The translations under genes and the position numbers were made by a program. From Geovibrio thiophilus (lineage in GTDB: Bacteria > Chrysiogenota > Deferribacteres > Deferribacterales > Geovibrionaceae), in the NCBI RefSeq assembly GCF_004087915.1, contig NZ_CP035108.1, positions 434,001 to 498,000 of the forward strand: 64,000 nt of DNA. The letters are read 5' to 3'. Positions 8,718-16,508 of this stretch are shown one piece after another. Under the pieces are notes generated by a model that saw only the letters and a program-made list of their open reading frames with translations, did not search any database and had not been told where the DNA came from. Each line of letters opens with the position of its first letter. The first letter of the stretch is position 1.

Positions 8718-9487
8718 AAAAAGCGCTCACCATTGCCGGAAGCGACTCCGGAGGCGGAGCGGGCATTCAGGCGGATATAAAATCCTTCAGCGCCAACGGT
8801 GTTTTCGGTATGAGCGCAATCACGGCAATCACAGCGCAGAACACTTTGGGCGTCACGGATGTCTTTGAGCTTCCCCTGAGTATAATAAATTCGCAGATAG
8901 ACGCTGTTTTTACTGACATGGGAGCGGACGCTGTTAAAACAGGAATGCTTTCATCGCCTGAAATCGTAATAACTGTTGCGGAAGCAATGAAGAAATACGG
9001 CGTGAAAAATCTTGTGGTGGATCCCGTCATGGTGGCTAAGGGTGGAAGCCCGCTTCTCAGGGGAGAGGCGGTGGAGACGGTGAAAAAGCATCTGATCCCG
9101 CTGGCGCTTGTTATAACTCCGAATATTCCCGAGGCGGAAGTGCTTCTGGGGCATAAAATAGATAACTTTGAGGAAGCGGCGGAGGAACTGCTTGCCCTAG
9201 GCTCCGCAAATGTTATCCTCAAGGGCGGACACGGCACTGGAGCACATAGCAGAGATCTTCTCTATGACGGCAGGGAGTTTATATGGCTGGACGCTCCGAG
9301 GGTAGCCACTCTTAACACTCACGGAACAGGCTGCACCTTCGCCTCAGCAGTGGCAGCGTGGCTTGCCAAAGGGTATGATATAACCGAGGCTGCTTTCGAG
9401 GCGAAGCGCTACATTACAGAGGCAATCCGCCATGCCGACGCTATGAACATAGGCAAAGGGCACGGTCCGGTGAATCACTTCTACTAA
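8714..9487 (+). CDS. thiD: Hydroxymethylpyrimidine/phosphomethylpyrimidine kinase
   Basis: This 257-residue ribokinase-family protein carries AGSDSGGGAGIQADIKSF at the N-terminus and LNTHGTGCTFASA near the C-terminus, the substrate and anion-hole signatures of ThiD. It phosphorylates HMP and then HMP-P to HMP-PP, the pyrimidine half of thiamin, using ATP in the cytoplasm. ThiC, which makes HMP-P, is encoded 43 kb away. It overlaps dnaE by 4 bases. A cluster of structured repeats begins about 15 bases after the stop. Confidence 0.95.
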   Translation: MKKALTIAGSDSGGGAGIQADIKSFSANGVFGMSAITAITAQNTLGVTDVFELPLSIINSQIDAVFTDMGADAVKTGMLSSPEIVITVAEAMKKYGVKNLVVDPVMVAKGGSPLLRGEAVETVKKHLIPLALVITPNIPEAEVLLGHKIDNFEEAAEELLALGSANVILKGGHGTGAHSRDLLYDGREFIWLDAPRVATLNTHGTGCTFASAVAAWLAKGYDITEAAFEAKRYITEAIRHADAMNIGKGHGPVNHFY

Positions 9488-9502
9488 TGGCATCCTGTCT
9501 TT

Positions 9503-9603
9503 ATAATTCAAAATTTACCATCCATGGAAATTTTGAATACACGCTCGCGCCGCTTAAAAAGCGGCTTCGCTTCGCACGGCGCAGTTCCATCCATGGAACT
9601 GTT
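9503..9603 (-). repeat. Structured modular repeat, copy A1
   Basis: This 101-base unit recurs at 9784-9884 with one mismatch. Read on the minus strand it has three hairpins. Stem 1 is CAGTTCC/GGAACTG; stem 2 is GCCGCTT/AAGCGGC; stem 3 is ATTCAAAATTT/AAATTTTGAAT. They are joined by the fixed linkers CGCCGTGCGAAGCGAA and GCGAGCGTGT. The same linkers join different stems at 18.8, 29.1 and 62.1 kb. It lies directly behind thiD. Confidence 0.85.
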
Positions 9604-9604
9604 T

Positions 9605-9687
9605 GAGACTGCCGCGTCGCATTCGCTCCTCGCAGTGACGCAGAATACTGTCATTGCGAACCCTGCAAGGGTGAAGCAATCTCTCAT
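9605..9687. repeat. Second dispersed repeat type between the structured units
   Basis: The reverse complement contains AGAGATTGCTTCACCCT, then TGCAGGGTTCGCAATGAC, and ends GCGGCAGTCTC. Diverged relatives occur at 18701-18780 and 28907-28957. Elements of this kind (GATTGCTTC...GCAATGAC) are, from general knowledge, common in many bacterial genomes. The ends form an imperfect inverted repeat. Confidence 0.6.
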
Positions 9688-9724
9688 TTAATGGTATCAA
9701 CCCGCACTTCCTGTCGGTTTGATG

Positions 9725-9774
9725 TACACGCTCGCGGACGGATGAACCGTCCTTCGCTCCGCACGGCGCAGTAT
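9725..9774 (-). repeat. Structured modular repeat, partial copy A2
   Basis: The minus strand shows GCCGTGCGGAGCGAA, stem 2 GGACGG/CCGTCC with loop ttcat, and linker GCGAGCGTGT. An imperfect stem 3 follows (ATCAAACC / GGGTTGAT, loop gacaggaagtgc) in 9693-9724. The linkers match the other copies while the stems differ. Confidence 0.75.
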
Positions 9775-9783
9775 CTTTTCTTA

Positions 9784-9884
9784 ATAATTCAAAATTTACC
9801 ATCCATGGAAATTTTGAATACACGCTCGCGCCGCTTAAAAAGCGGCTTCACTTCGCACGGCGCAGTTCCATCCATGGAACTGTT
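9784..9884 (-). repeat. Structured modular repeat, copy A3
   Basis: Direct repeat of 9503-9603 with one substitution (9851-region CTTCACTTCGC against CTTCGCTTCGC). It ends a few bases before the stop of the small gene at 9891. Together with A1 and A2 it fills the gap between thiD and that gene. Confidence 0.85.
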
Positions 9885-9890
9885 GCTATA

Positions 9891-10118
9891 TCAGCTTTTT
9901 CTCATGCTTACGGACATTTCCAGAAAATCCCCTGTGGAAAGTAACTTATCGCTCTTTTCGGGCTGTACCGGCTCCTGTCTGTCGATCTCTTCCACGAGCT
10001 CATCAGACATTCTGTTCCGTTCCGCTATGTACTCGCCGAATGAGCCAAAATCCGTTTTGGCAGTCATTTTAAGGGCTTCAGTGAGGTAAAACTCAAAGCC
10101 CGTTCCATTAACTTTCAT
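9891..10118 (-). CDS. Small hypothetical protein, possible flagellar-regulon member
   Basis: I do not recognise this 75-residue, mostly polar protein. It begins MKVNGTGFEFYLTEALKM and has an acidic middle (DELVEEIDRQEP). The ATG at 10118 is chosen over the upstream one because AAGGA lies seven bases before it. No signal peptide or membrane segment is visible. A good match to a sigma-28 promoter sits 22 bases upstream, at 10141-10166. If that promoter is real, the protein belongs to the late flagellar or chemotaxis regulon. It is followed by repeats and stands alone, with the talA terminator upstream. Confidence 0.6.
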   Translation of the reverse strand: MKVNGTGFEFYLTEALKMTAKTDFGSFGEYIAERNRMSDELVEEIDRQEPVQPEKSDKLLSTGDFLEMSVSMRKS

Positions 10119-10140
10119 AGTGCACATCCTTGTGCTCTAC

Positions 10141-10166
10141 TAATCGTCAGGATTTATTAAACTTTA
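10141..10166 (-). promoter_or_regulatory. Candidate sigma-28 promoter of the small hypothetical gene
   Basis: On the minus strand TAAAGTTT (10159-10166) is followed after 10 bases by GACGATTA (10141-10148). The family consensus is TAAAGTTT, about 11 bases, GCCGATAA. The -35 half is perfect and the -10 half matches 6 of 8. The flgM promoter at 26454-26480 gives an in-window comparison. Confidence 0.5.
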
Positions 10167-10187
10167 GGAGTTATTGAAAACAAATAT

Positions 10188-10214
10188 GAAAAAAGCCGCC
10201 CTTGCGAGGCGGCT
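10188..10214 (-). terminator. Rho-independent terminator of the rpmH-to-tal operon
   Basis: On the minus strand the stem GCCGCC / GGCGGC closes a 7-base loop and is followed by a run of T (plus-strand A-tract 10188-10194). It begins about 20 bases after the transaldolase stop. Confidence 0.85.
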
Positions 10215-10233
10215 CTGAATTTTGAAGGATTTA

Positions 10234-10881
10234 TTATCCCTGAGTTTTTTTCCAGTCGGAAAGAAATTTCTCTATCCCGATGTCCGTCAGCGGGTGCTTA
10301 AACATCTGCATAAGCACACCGTAGGGGACGGTAGCTATGTCTATTCCCATGAGGGCGCAGTCAAGCACGTGGGTAGTGCTTCTTATGCTTGCGGCGATTA
10401 TTTCCGCTTCGTAGTCATAAGCGGAGACTATGTCCTGACACTGCTGGACAACCTCAAGACCGTCATGACCTATGTCGTCAAGCCTTCCGGCGAAGGGGCT
10501 TATGTACGCAGCGCCTGCTTTAGCGGCGAGGAGCGCCTGATTGGGGGAGAAAACAAGTGTAACGTTCACGTTTATTTCATCAGCGGCGAGGATGCTTGTA
10601 GCCTTGACACCGTCCCTTGTGAAGGGAATTTTAACCACAACATGGTCACTGAGCTTTGCGAGCTCTCTGCCTTCCTTGACCATGTTTTCACAGTCAAGGG
10701 CAATGACTTCCGCGCTCACGGGACCGTTCACTATCCCGCAGATCTCTTTTATAACTTCTCTGAAATCGCATCCCTGCTCTTTGGCGATGAGAGAGGGGTT
10801 TGTGGTAACACCGTCTATTATGCCGATGTCCACTGCGTCTTTAATTTCTTTTATATTTGCCGTATCAAGGAAAATTTTCAT
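10234..10881 (-). CDS. tal: Transaldolase, short (Fsa/TalC-like) type
   Basis: The 215-residue protein begins [20 protein letters not shown] and carries the GVTTNPSL motif. The Schiff-base lysine lies in HVVVKIPFT, and [19 protein letters not shown] follows. These features match the short transaldolase / fructose-6-phosphate aldolase subfamily. It transfers a dihydroxyacetone unit in the non-oxidative pentose phosphate pathway. Sequence alone does not separate transaldolase from Fsa activity. It overlaps the preceding small gene by 4 bases and ends the leftward rpmH-rnpA-yidD-yidC-jag operon, where mnmE is often found in other bacteria. Confidence 0.93.
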   Translation of the reverse strand: MKIFLDTANIKEIKDAVDIGIIDGVTTNPSLIAKEQGCDFREVIKEICGIVNGPVSAEVIALDCENMVKEGRELAKLSDHVVVKIPFTRDGVKATSILAADEINVNVTLVFSPNQALLAAKAGAAYISPFAGRLDDIGHDGLEVVQQCQDIVSAYDYEAEIIAASIRSTTHVLDCALMGIDIATVPYGVLMQMFKHPLTDIGIEKFLSDWKKTQG

Positions 10882-11126
10882 TCTTCACCCTTTTTGTCAG
10901 CGATAAATTTGTCCATGTTCGCTTTCGTGGCGAAGTAGTACATCTTATCGTAGTATTTCACCCTGAACTGAGTTTCCTTGTCTATGTAGAGCCCGCTGAC
11001 CGGGTCCTGAACAAGTTCCACTGCCTGTTCCTCGGTTTTGCCCTTAACCTCTTTTTTGGCTCTCCCTGCGAAGAGCTTGTAAGTAACGAATAAAATGAGT
11101 CCTAAGACTAAGTATTTAATTATCAT
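10878..11126 (-). CDS. Small membrane-anchored protein with YHS-like motif
   Basis: The 82-residue protein has one N-terminal membrane segment ([19 protein letters not shown]), then a charged linker. A C-terminal part reads [30 protein letters not shown], which resembles the metal-binding-like YHS fold or the PP0621 family of short proteins. The histidine of a classical YHS motif is not evident. It lies between jag and tal, overlapping both (11 and 4 bases), so it is co-translated with them. Its function is unknown. Confidence 0.8.
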   Translation of the reverse strand: MIIKYLVLGLILFVTYKLFAGRAKKEVKGKTEEQAVELVQDPVSGLYIDKETQFRVKYYDKMYYFATKANMDKFIADKKGEE

Positions 11127-11778
11127 TCTGTCTCGGGGGTCTCCTGCGTACCCTGTTCTCAGGAATTATGAGAATTTCTTTAACGTTACCCTCGCCTTTG
11201 CTTTTGGTGGTAATTCCCGCAACTTCCTTCAGACTCAGATGAATCTCTTTTCTTATCATGGTCACCATGGGCGGAAGCTTAACGGTTTTACCCGTTTTCA
11301 CTGCATTTTTGGCGAGCCTTACCGCTTTTTCCTTAAACTGCTTAACTGTTCTCAAACGGTAATCTTCCACATCGATTACTACGCCGGTTTCGGTTCTTTC
11401 ATCGTTTTTAATCATCTTATCCAGTATATACTGGAAAGAGTCAAGCGTCTGTGCTGTTTTGCCTATAAGAAGGCTGGAATCCTCAGACTTGATATTGAGG
11501 ATAATATCGCTTCCCTGCTCTTTGACTTCAATGCTGAAATCGCTGAAGCCTGCTTTTTCAAGCAGCTCAGAGAGAAGGAGCTTTGATTTTCTTTTCAGAA
11601 ATTCTCCGTCATCGAACTTAACTTTAATAAGAGCAGGCTTGCTTCCTATTCCGAGGAAGCCCTTGGAACCCTGTTCTACGACTTCGTACTCAACGAAATC
11701 CTTGGAGATTCTTTTTTCGGCGAGAAACTTGTTTAAAGCCTCATCCGCCGTTCTTCCTTCTATTTCAAAATATCTCAT
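11116..11778 (-). CDS. jag: Jag (KhpB) RNA-binding protein
   Basis: The 220-residue protein has the Jag_N domain (residues 1-50, RYFEIEGRTADEALNKFL...GSKGFLGIGSKPA). A KH domain follows at about 75-150 (LLIGKTAQTLDSFQYIL), then an R3H domain at about 155-210 (VIDVEDYR...HLSLKEVAGITTKSKGEG). Jag/KhpB binds RNA and affects cell division and envelope growth in bacteria where it has been studied. It lies directly after yidC with a 7-base gap, the conserved position of this gene. Confidence 0.93.
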   Translation of the reverse strand: MRYFEIEGRTADEALNKFLAEKRISKDFVEYEVVEQGSKGFLGIGSKPALIKVKFDDGEFLKRKSKLLLSELLEKAGFSDFSIEVKEQGSDIILNIKSEDSSLLIGKTAQTLDSFQYILDKMIKNDERTETGVVIDVEDYRLRTVKQFKEKAVRLAKNAVKTGKTVKLPPMVTMIRKEIHLSLKEVAGITTKSKGEGNVKEILIIPENRVRRRPPRQNDN

Positions 11779-11785
11779 TTTTACC

Positions 11786-13309
11786 TCAGGCTGTTGTTTT
11801 TTTGTTTATAAAGTACTGCTGCGTTATGGAAAGTATATTGTTCGTAAGCCAGTACAGAACCAGTCCGGACGAAAAGTTGAGGAACAGGAATGTAAAAATT
11901 AAAGGCATGAACATGAAGACTTTCTGCTGCATAGGGTCGCCCGACTGGGGGCTGAGTCTCTGCTGGATAAACATGGTTATACCCATGAGGACGGGGGTTA
12001 TGTAGTAAGGGTCTTTCAGTGAAAGATCCGCAATGTGCAGTATAAAGGGTGAACCCTTAAGTTCAATGGAAACAAGCAGTGACTTGTAAAGCGCGAAGAA
12101 CACCGGAATCTGGATCACAATGGGAAGACAGCCGCCGAAGGGGTTTACTCCCTCTTTTTTGTACAGTTCCATCACAGCCTGATTAAGTTTCTGCTTGTCC
12201 TTGGCGTATTTTTCCCTGAGCTCCGTCATTTTGGGCTGAAGAAGCTGCATTCTCTTCATGGATACCATGCTCTTATGTGTGAGAGGGAAGGTAACAAGCT
12301 TCACCACTACTGTAAGAAGAATGATAGCCAAACCGTAGTTATGAACATAGCTGTAAAAGAAGTTCATAAGGTTGAGAAGGGGGATGGCAAGGAAGGAAAA
12401 ATAACCGAAGTCAATGCTTTTTGTCAGGCTGAATCCGGTTTCCTTAAGAAGAGTATACTTCTTGGGACCTATGTAGAGCTTAAATTCCTTGGTGTATTTT
12501 GACGCGGGGTTTACCACCGCTTTGTCTGTTCCCTTAATAACTGCCGAATCACCTGATTTCTGGATGATTCCTTCGTTAAAGTCGCCGCCGGCAGCGGCAA
12601 AAAGGAAGTATGGGGATGTGTAGCCAATCCATACGGGTTTTTCATAAACCTCGGGGGCTTTGACCTTGTCTTCCTTCTCTCTTCTGATTTTTTTGCCGTC
12701 AAACATGAGCGGACCCTGAAAAACAAGCTTGCTGTCCGCTATTCCGTTGCCGAGACCGGGTCCTATCTGGACAGACAGGGGGATTTCCACGGATATGTTG
12801 CCGGTGTTTGCCACTTCAACCGAAGCGTCAATGAGGTAAGAGCCTTCTTTGATCTGGTACTTTTTGGTAACAATGAGGTCATTCTGTGTTGAGGTAAACA
12901 CGAGGGTTGTCGTGTCACCCTTTTTGATTTCCTGAGACGTGAAAGCCGCGGAAGTTCCTGTTCCGGCGATCATGTAGTCCTGTTTGCCGTCACCGAAAAA
13001 GGTATGGATCGGTTTTCCGTTGTACTGCTGAATTTCCGCTTTCAGGATGTTGCCGCTGATTTCATTGAAAGTAAGGGTGAGATCCGCTGTGGAAATTGTT
13101 GTAAGCTTATCGGGTGAAACGGGTAATGTCTCCCCGAGAACTACCGGTTCTGCGGATGTTTGCTCTGCGGTGTCCGCGGCAGCGACGTTTTCTGTCTCTG
13201 CGGCTGTGGTGACATTGTCAGCCACGGGAGCCTTCGGGGCGAAAAATGCCTGAAAGCCTAAGAGTACAAGTGCGCTGAGCGCAACTGCAAGCAGGGTTTT
13301 CTTGTCCAT
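11786..13309 (-). CDS. yidC: Membrane protein insertase YidC
   Basis: The 507-residue protein begins with a membrane anchor (LLAVALSALVLLGFQAFFA). A large periplasmic domain follows (about residues 70-310), which is typical of Gram-negative YidC. The conserved 60KD insertase core includes VVKLVTFPLTHKSMVSMKRM and GGCLPIVIQIPVFFALYKSL. It inserts and folds inner-membrane proteins, alone or with Sec. It sits between yidD and jag in the classical order. Confidence 0.97.
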   Translation of the reverse strand: MDKKTLLAVALSALVLLGFQAFFAPKAPVADNVTTAAETENVAAADTAEQTSAEPVVLGETLPVSPDKLTTISTADLTLTFNEISGNILKAEIQQYNGKPIHTFFGDGKQDYMIAGTGTSAAFTSQEIKKGDTTTLVFTSTQNDLIVTKKYQIKEGSYLIDASVEVANTGNISVEIPLSVQIGPGLGNGIADSKLVFQGPLMFDGKKIRREKEDKVKAPEVYEKPVWIGYTSPYFLFAAAGGDFNEGIIQKSGDSAVIKGTDKAVVNPASKYTKEFKLYIGPKKYTLLKETGFSLTKSIDFGYFSFLAIPLLNLMNFFYSYVHNYGLAIILLTVVVKLVTFPLTHKSMVSMKRMQLLQPKMTELREKYAKDKQKLNQAVMELYKKEGVNPFGGCLPIVIQIPVFFALYKSLLVSIELKGSPFILHIADLSLKDPYYITPVLMGITMFIQQRLSPQSGDPMQQKVFMFMPLIFTFLFLNFSSGLVLYWLTNNILSITQQYFINKKTTA

Positions 13310-13334
13310 TGTGAGAATGTCCTCCGAGTGTGTC

Positions 13335-13577
13335 CTATTTTACAGGATCGTAACCTCCGGCTGATAGGGGGTTGCATCTGAGAATTCTCCAGACGGCAAG
13401 AAAAAAGCCTTTGAAAATACCTTTCTTCTGTATTGCTTCGATTGCGTATTCGGAGCAGGACGGATAAAATCTGCATCTGGGTCCCAGCATAGGGGAAATA
13501 AACAGCTGATAAAACCTAATAGGTCCTATCAGCAGGTATTTCGGATGCAATTTTTTCCACAAGCCTGAGTGCTTCAT
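13335..13577 (-). CDS. yidD: Membrane protein insertion efficiency factor YidD
   Basis: This 80-residue protein carries the YidD signature: [19 protein letters not shown], then SEYAIEAI and [13 protein letters not shown]. It is thought to help YidC-dependent insertion at the inner membrane. The ATG at 13577 makes it overlap rnpA by 62 bases. A TTG at 13550 would shorten the overlap, so the start is not certain. Confidence 0.93.
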   Translation of the reverse strand: MKHSGLWKKLHPKYLLIGPIRFYQLFISPMLGPRCRFYPSCSEYAIEAIQKKGIFKGFFLAVWRILRCNPLSAGGYDPVK

Positions 13578-13881
13578 TATCTATCTCATCATGTGAGGCT
13601 TTGCCCGCTCCGGGAAGCGCTCTGAAAACGAAATCTCTTTTTGCGGGAAAAAGGCTTTTGTTTTTCCGGCAGAACTCCTTGAAGTACCGCCGAAGCCTGT
13701 TGCGGTCAACAGCTTTCTTGCTGACCTTTTTCCCCGTAATAAAGCCGAATCTGCTTTGTTCACAATCACATGCGTTCCAGTAGACCGTAATAAGCCTTCC
13801 GGCGCATTTTTTCCCTCTAAGAACTTTCAGGTAGTCAGACTTTTTCTTGAGCCGTTCGGAACTTTTCAGCCGTTGGTTCAT
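13516..13881 (-). CDS. rnpA: Ribonuclease P protein component
   Basis: The 121-residue basic protein has the RnpA pattern: [16 protein letters not shown], then [19 protein letters not shown] followed by LRRYFKEF. It assists the RNase P RNA in maturing tRNA 5' ends. The RNA subunit gene (rnpB) was not seen in the window. It follows rpmH after 17 bases and has an AGGA just before the ATG. Confidence 0.95.
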   Translation of the reverse strand: MNQRLKSSERLKKKSDYLKVLRGKKCAGRLITVYWNACDCEQSRFGFITGKKVSKKAVDRNRLRRYFKEFCRKNKSLFPAKRDFVFRALPGAGKASHDEIDNEALRLVEKIASEIPADRTY

Positions 13882-13898
13882 TTCCTAGGGGCCGAAGA

Positions 13899-14042
13899 TT
13901 AAACTGTCAGACGCTTGCGTCCCTTAGCGCGTCTTCTGTTAATAACGAGACGACCGTTTTTTGTCTTCATGCGAGCCCTGAAGCCGTGCTTGCGCTTTCT
14001 TTTCAGATTGCTGGGCTTTTTCATTGTCAGCATCTGTGCCAT
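13899..14042 (-). CDS. rpmH: 50S ribosomal protein L34
   Basis: The 47-residue protein contains [18 protein letters not shown] and ends [12 protein letters not shown], the L34 signature. The start at 14042 is favoured over longer frames because GGAGG lies seven bases upstream. The N-terminus ([11 protein letters not shown]) is a few residues longer than the common MKRTYQPS form. It is the first gene of the leftward operon and has a perfect consensus promoter at 14080-14108. Confidence 0.95.
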   Translation of the reverse strand: MAQMLTMKKPSNLKRKRKHGFRARMKTKNGRLVINRRRAKGRKRLTV

Positions 14043-14079
14043 GCTTGTTCCTCCAGTGTTTATATCGGTAGAGCCCGAA

Positions 14080-14108
14080 ATTATAGTGGGGGGCAGTTGC
14101 TTTGTCAA
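14080..14108 (-). promoter_or_regulatory. Consensus sigma-70 promoter of the rpmH operon
   Basis: On the minus strand TTGACA (14103-14108) and TATAAT (14080-14085) are both perfect and separated by 17 bases. The -10 lies 37 bases upstream of the rpmH start. Confidence 0.92.
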
Positions 14109-14302
14109 CCACTATTCTGCGGGCGCATTTTCACCGTATGCACCGTTTATATGAACGGCGCTGATGATCAAAAGTTCATCTTGCAGGTTAAGAGGTATTT
14201 TATTATCCTTCTTAAGTCAAGGAAAAAGAACTTTTCCTCCGCCGGACTTCACTCATATTTTCATGTAAAAGGCATGGTTATTTTATTTCAGCAATTTTTT
14301 TG

Positions 14303-14331
14303 TTGACTGCCTGTTATATTGCGTATATGAT
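14303..14331 (+). promoter_or_regulatory. Sigma-70 promoter of rplU-rpmA
   Basis: TTGACT (14303-14308), a 17-base spacer and TATGAT (14326-14331) lie 49 bases before rplU. The 338-base gap between rpmH and rplU holds this and the divergent rpmH promoter. I saw no DnaA-box cluster in it. Confidence 0.85.
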
Positions 14332-14380
14332 TTCGTTCCTTTTGGATCAGTTTGTAATTATAATTTCGTGAGGTATAGAT

Positions 14381-14692
14381 ATGTTCGCGGTAATCAAACA
14401 GGGCGGGAGACAGTACACTGTTAAGCCCGGTGATGTTATTAAAGTCGACAGGCTCGAAGCCGAGGTTGACAGCGCAGTAGAGCTTACTGACGTTCTTGTC
14501 GTCTCCGGTGATGAGCTCCTTGTGGGCGCTCCCGTTGTTGACGGCGCAAAAGTTCAGGCAACCGTAGTAAGGCATGAGAAAGGCGACAAGATACTTGTTT
14601 TCAAACGCAAACGCAGAAAAGACTACAAAAAGCGTATCGGTCACCGTACTCATTACACAACTCTTAAAATTAACGACATCAAAGTCGGTTAA
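14381..14692 (+). CDS. rplU: 50S ribosomal protein L21
   Basis: The 103-residue protein begins [18 protein letters not shown] and ends with the L21 signature [21 protein letters not shown]. It binds 23S rRNA in the large subunit. It is followed after 11 bases by rpmA, and obgE comes 1.5 kb later. The usual rplU-rpmA-obgE order is therefore interrupted only by a DUF4139-type gene. Confidence 0.97.
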   Translation: MFAVIKQGGRQYTVKPGDVIKVDRLEAEVDSAVELTDVLVVSGDELLVGAPVVDGAKVQATVVRHEKGDKILVFKRKRRKDYKKRIGHRTHYTTLKINDIKVG

Positions 14693-14703
14693 GGAGGCGC
14701 ATA

Positions 14704-14973
14704 ATGGCTCATAAGAAGGCAGGCGGTTCTACCCGTAACGGCAGAGACAGCAACAGTAAGCGTCTCGGTGTTAAAAGATATGCCGGTCAGTTCGTGACCG
14801 CAGGAAGCATCATCATCCGTCAGAGAGGAACTCAGTTCAAACCCGGCACAAACATCGGCATGGGAAAAGACCACACTCTTTTCGCCCTTATTGACGGATA
14901 TGTTGAGTTCAGAGACAGAGGCAGCATGGGCAAACACGTGTCCGTTGTTGCCGCTGCCGAAGCTTCCGCTTAA
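14704..14973 (+). CDS. rpmA: 50S ribosomal protein L27
   Basis: The 89-residue protein starts [20 protein letters not shown] and contains [22 protein letters not shown], typical of L27. Its N-terminus reaches the peptidyl-transferase centre. A GGAGG ribosome site lies 8 bases upstream. A terminator follows at 15008-15043. Confidence 0.97.
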   Translation: MAHKKAGGSTRNGRDSNSKRLGVKRYAGQFVTAGSIIIRQRGTQFKPGTNIGMGKDHTLFALIDGYVEFRDRGSMGKHVSVVAAAEASA

Positions 14974-15007
14974 TACCACCGCTTTACAAATCAGGCTTAA
15001 AATCGCA

Positions 15008-15043
15008 AAAGCCCGCCGCACATCATGCGCTGCGGGCTTTTTT
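15008..15043 (+). terminator. Rho-independent terminator after rpmA
   Basis: The stem AAAGCCCGC / GCGGGCTTT with a short inner GCA/TGC pairing is followed by a T-run at 15038-15043. Confidence 0.88.
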
Positions 15044-15116
15044 GTTATGCACTTTCCTTGAGAAACTCTGTCAGCAATATTAAGATTGTATAAAACGTTT
15101 TTAGGAGACGGCTGAT

Positions 15117-16508
15117 ATGAAACCTGTAATCGCGATCCTTGCCTTTCTGACCTGCGCTAACGCCTTTGCTGCGGAATTTTACCTCCACAGGGACAAGGCG
15201 GAGTACCGCACAGGTGAATATAAGAGCGGTGTAATCGGCTACGGCAGCGCAGTCAAGGCATACTGCGGCACGGCGGAAATGATGCTTATCCCTTCTGCGG
15301 ACGGTGCGGAAGGGTGGCTCGGCGCATTGGCGCAGGAAATAAAAAATAAAGAAAACGATTATATAAAAGCGGAAAGCAGAAAGAAGACCGCCGAGTTCAT
15401 GCTGAACTCCATAGGCGAGGTCTCTTCTGTTGACAAGCTGTCGGACGGCAGGCTTCAGGCATATGCCGCCGCGCGGTTTGCTGAAATATCAAAAGCCGAA
15501 GCGGATATGAAAAAGGCTCAGACAGAGGCAGCCGGACTGCGTGCGCTCTTTGCGAAGGGAGCAGACAGCGAAACCCCTCTGCATTCGCCCTATGCCTGCG
15601 CGGATATGAAGCTGGTGCTTGATAAGATTACGGCAGATTACGAAAACGTTCTCTATATTGATGGTAAGGGCGCCGCAACCGAGCTTGTGCTGAAGGCTGT
15701 GAACAGAAGCGGTGTTGACATAAAAGCGCAGAACGCCTACCTGCTACCCTCTTACCTGAATGAGGCGATCGCTGTTCCGCAGTTTGATCCTTGGTATGTT
15801 CGTCCGTTTGAGCCTGTACCTCTTGCCAAGACGGCGAGAACATCCGCTGCTCCGTTGATGTTTGAAGCCGCCGCGGATTACTCATCGGCTCCGTCACCCG
15901 AGGTTTCAAGAGAGGCTCCGGCACAGTTCAGGGTTAAGGACTTCACACTGATTTCAGACGGCAGGGAGTCAAGAACAGTGCTGGACAGGGCGGATGTCGA
16001 AGCAGAAAGCAGGCTGGCGGTTTATCCGTTCAGAAGCCCCGTTGTTTACAGGGAAACAGTGTTTACGCCCAAGTCCGAAGTGTACGGCAGCAAGTGGCGT
16101 GTCAGCGCTGGCAGGGAAATCTTTGAAAATGTTTACGCTTCCGTTGAGAACGGCAGGATACGCCTTGCCGCCGGAACGGACAAGGATATATCCGTCAAAA
16201 GAAAGAGCCTTCCACTGACAAGGGAGTCCGACGGTTTCTTCGGCACAAAGAAAAGAATGAAAAGAGGCTTTACAATAGAGGCGGCAAACCTTGCGGGGGA
16301 AGCGAAAAAGCTTAATATAACTGATCGTTTGCCCGTTGCGGCGGACGACAGAATAAGCATTGAGAACATCATGCTGAACGGAAAGAGAATTGATGCGGCA
16401 AAGGACGGCAGGCTTGAGATTATAACAGAGCTGAAAGCCGGCGGAACCGCCGTATATACTGTGACCTTTGAACTGGTTGCGGATAAAGATATGGAAGTGG
16501 TATTTTAG
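15117..16508 (+). CDS. Exported DUF4139-type (mucoidy-inhibitor-like) protein
   Basis: The 463-residue protein has a signal peptide (MKPVIAILAFLTCANAFAA) and a helical stretch around residues 75-140 that may form a coiled coil. The C-terminal beta-rich half carries RPFEPVPLAKTARTS, VYRETVF and KKLNITDRLPVAADDRI. This order matches DUF4139 proteins, whose members include the 'mucoidy inhibitor A' group. The molecular function is unknown; it is probably periplasmic or on the cell surface. It sits between rpmA and obgE and stops directly before the obgE start codon, so translation is probably coupled. Confidence 0.78.
   Translation: MKPVIAILAFLTCANAFAAEFYLHRDKAEYRTGEYKSGVIGYGSAVKAYCGTAEMMLIPSADGAEGWLGALAQEIKNKENDYIKAESRKKTAEFMLNSIGEVSSVDKLSDGRLQAYAAARFAEISKAEADMKKAQTEAAGLRALFAKGADSETPLHSPYACADMKLVLDKITADYENVLYIDGKGAATELVLKAVNRSGVDIKAQNAYLLPSYLNEAIAVPQFDPWYVRPFEPVPLAKTARTSAAPLMFEAAADYSSAPSPEVSREAPAQFRVKDFTLISDGRESRTVLDRADVEAESRLAVYPFRSPVVYRETVFTPKSEVYGSKWRVSAGREIFENVYASVENGRIRLAAGTDKDISVKRKSLPLTRESDGFFGTKKRMKRGFTIEAANLAGEAKKLNITDRLPVAADDRISIENIMLNGKRIDAAKDGRLEIITELKAGGTAVYTVTFELVADKDMEVVF

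Noticed and set aside
14043-14380. Replication origin next to rpmH-rnpA-yidC
   Set aside because: No dnaA gene and no cluster of TTATCCACA-type boxes was seen. The gap is explained by two divergent ribosomal-protein promoters.
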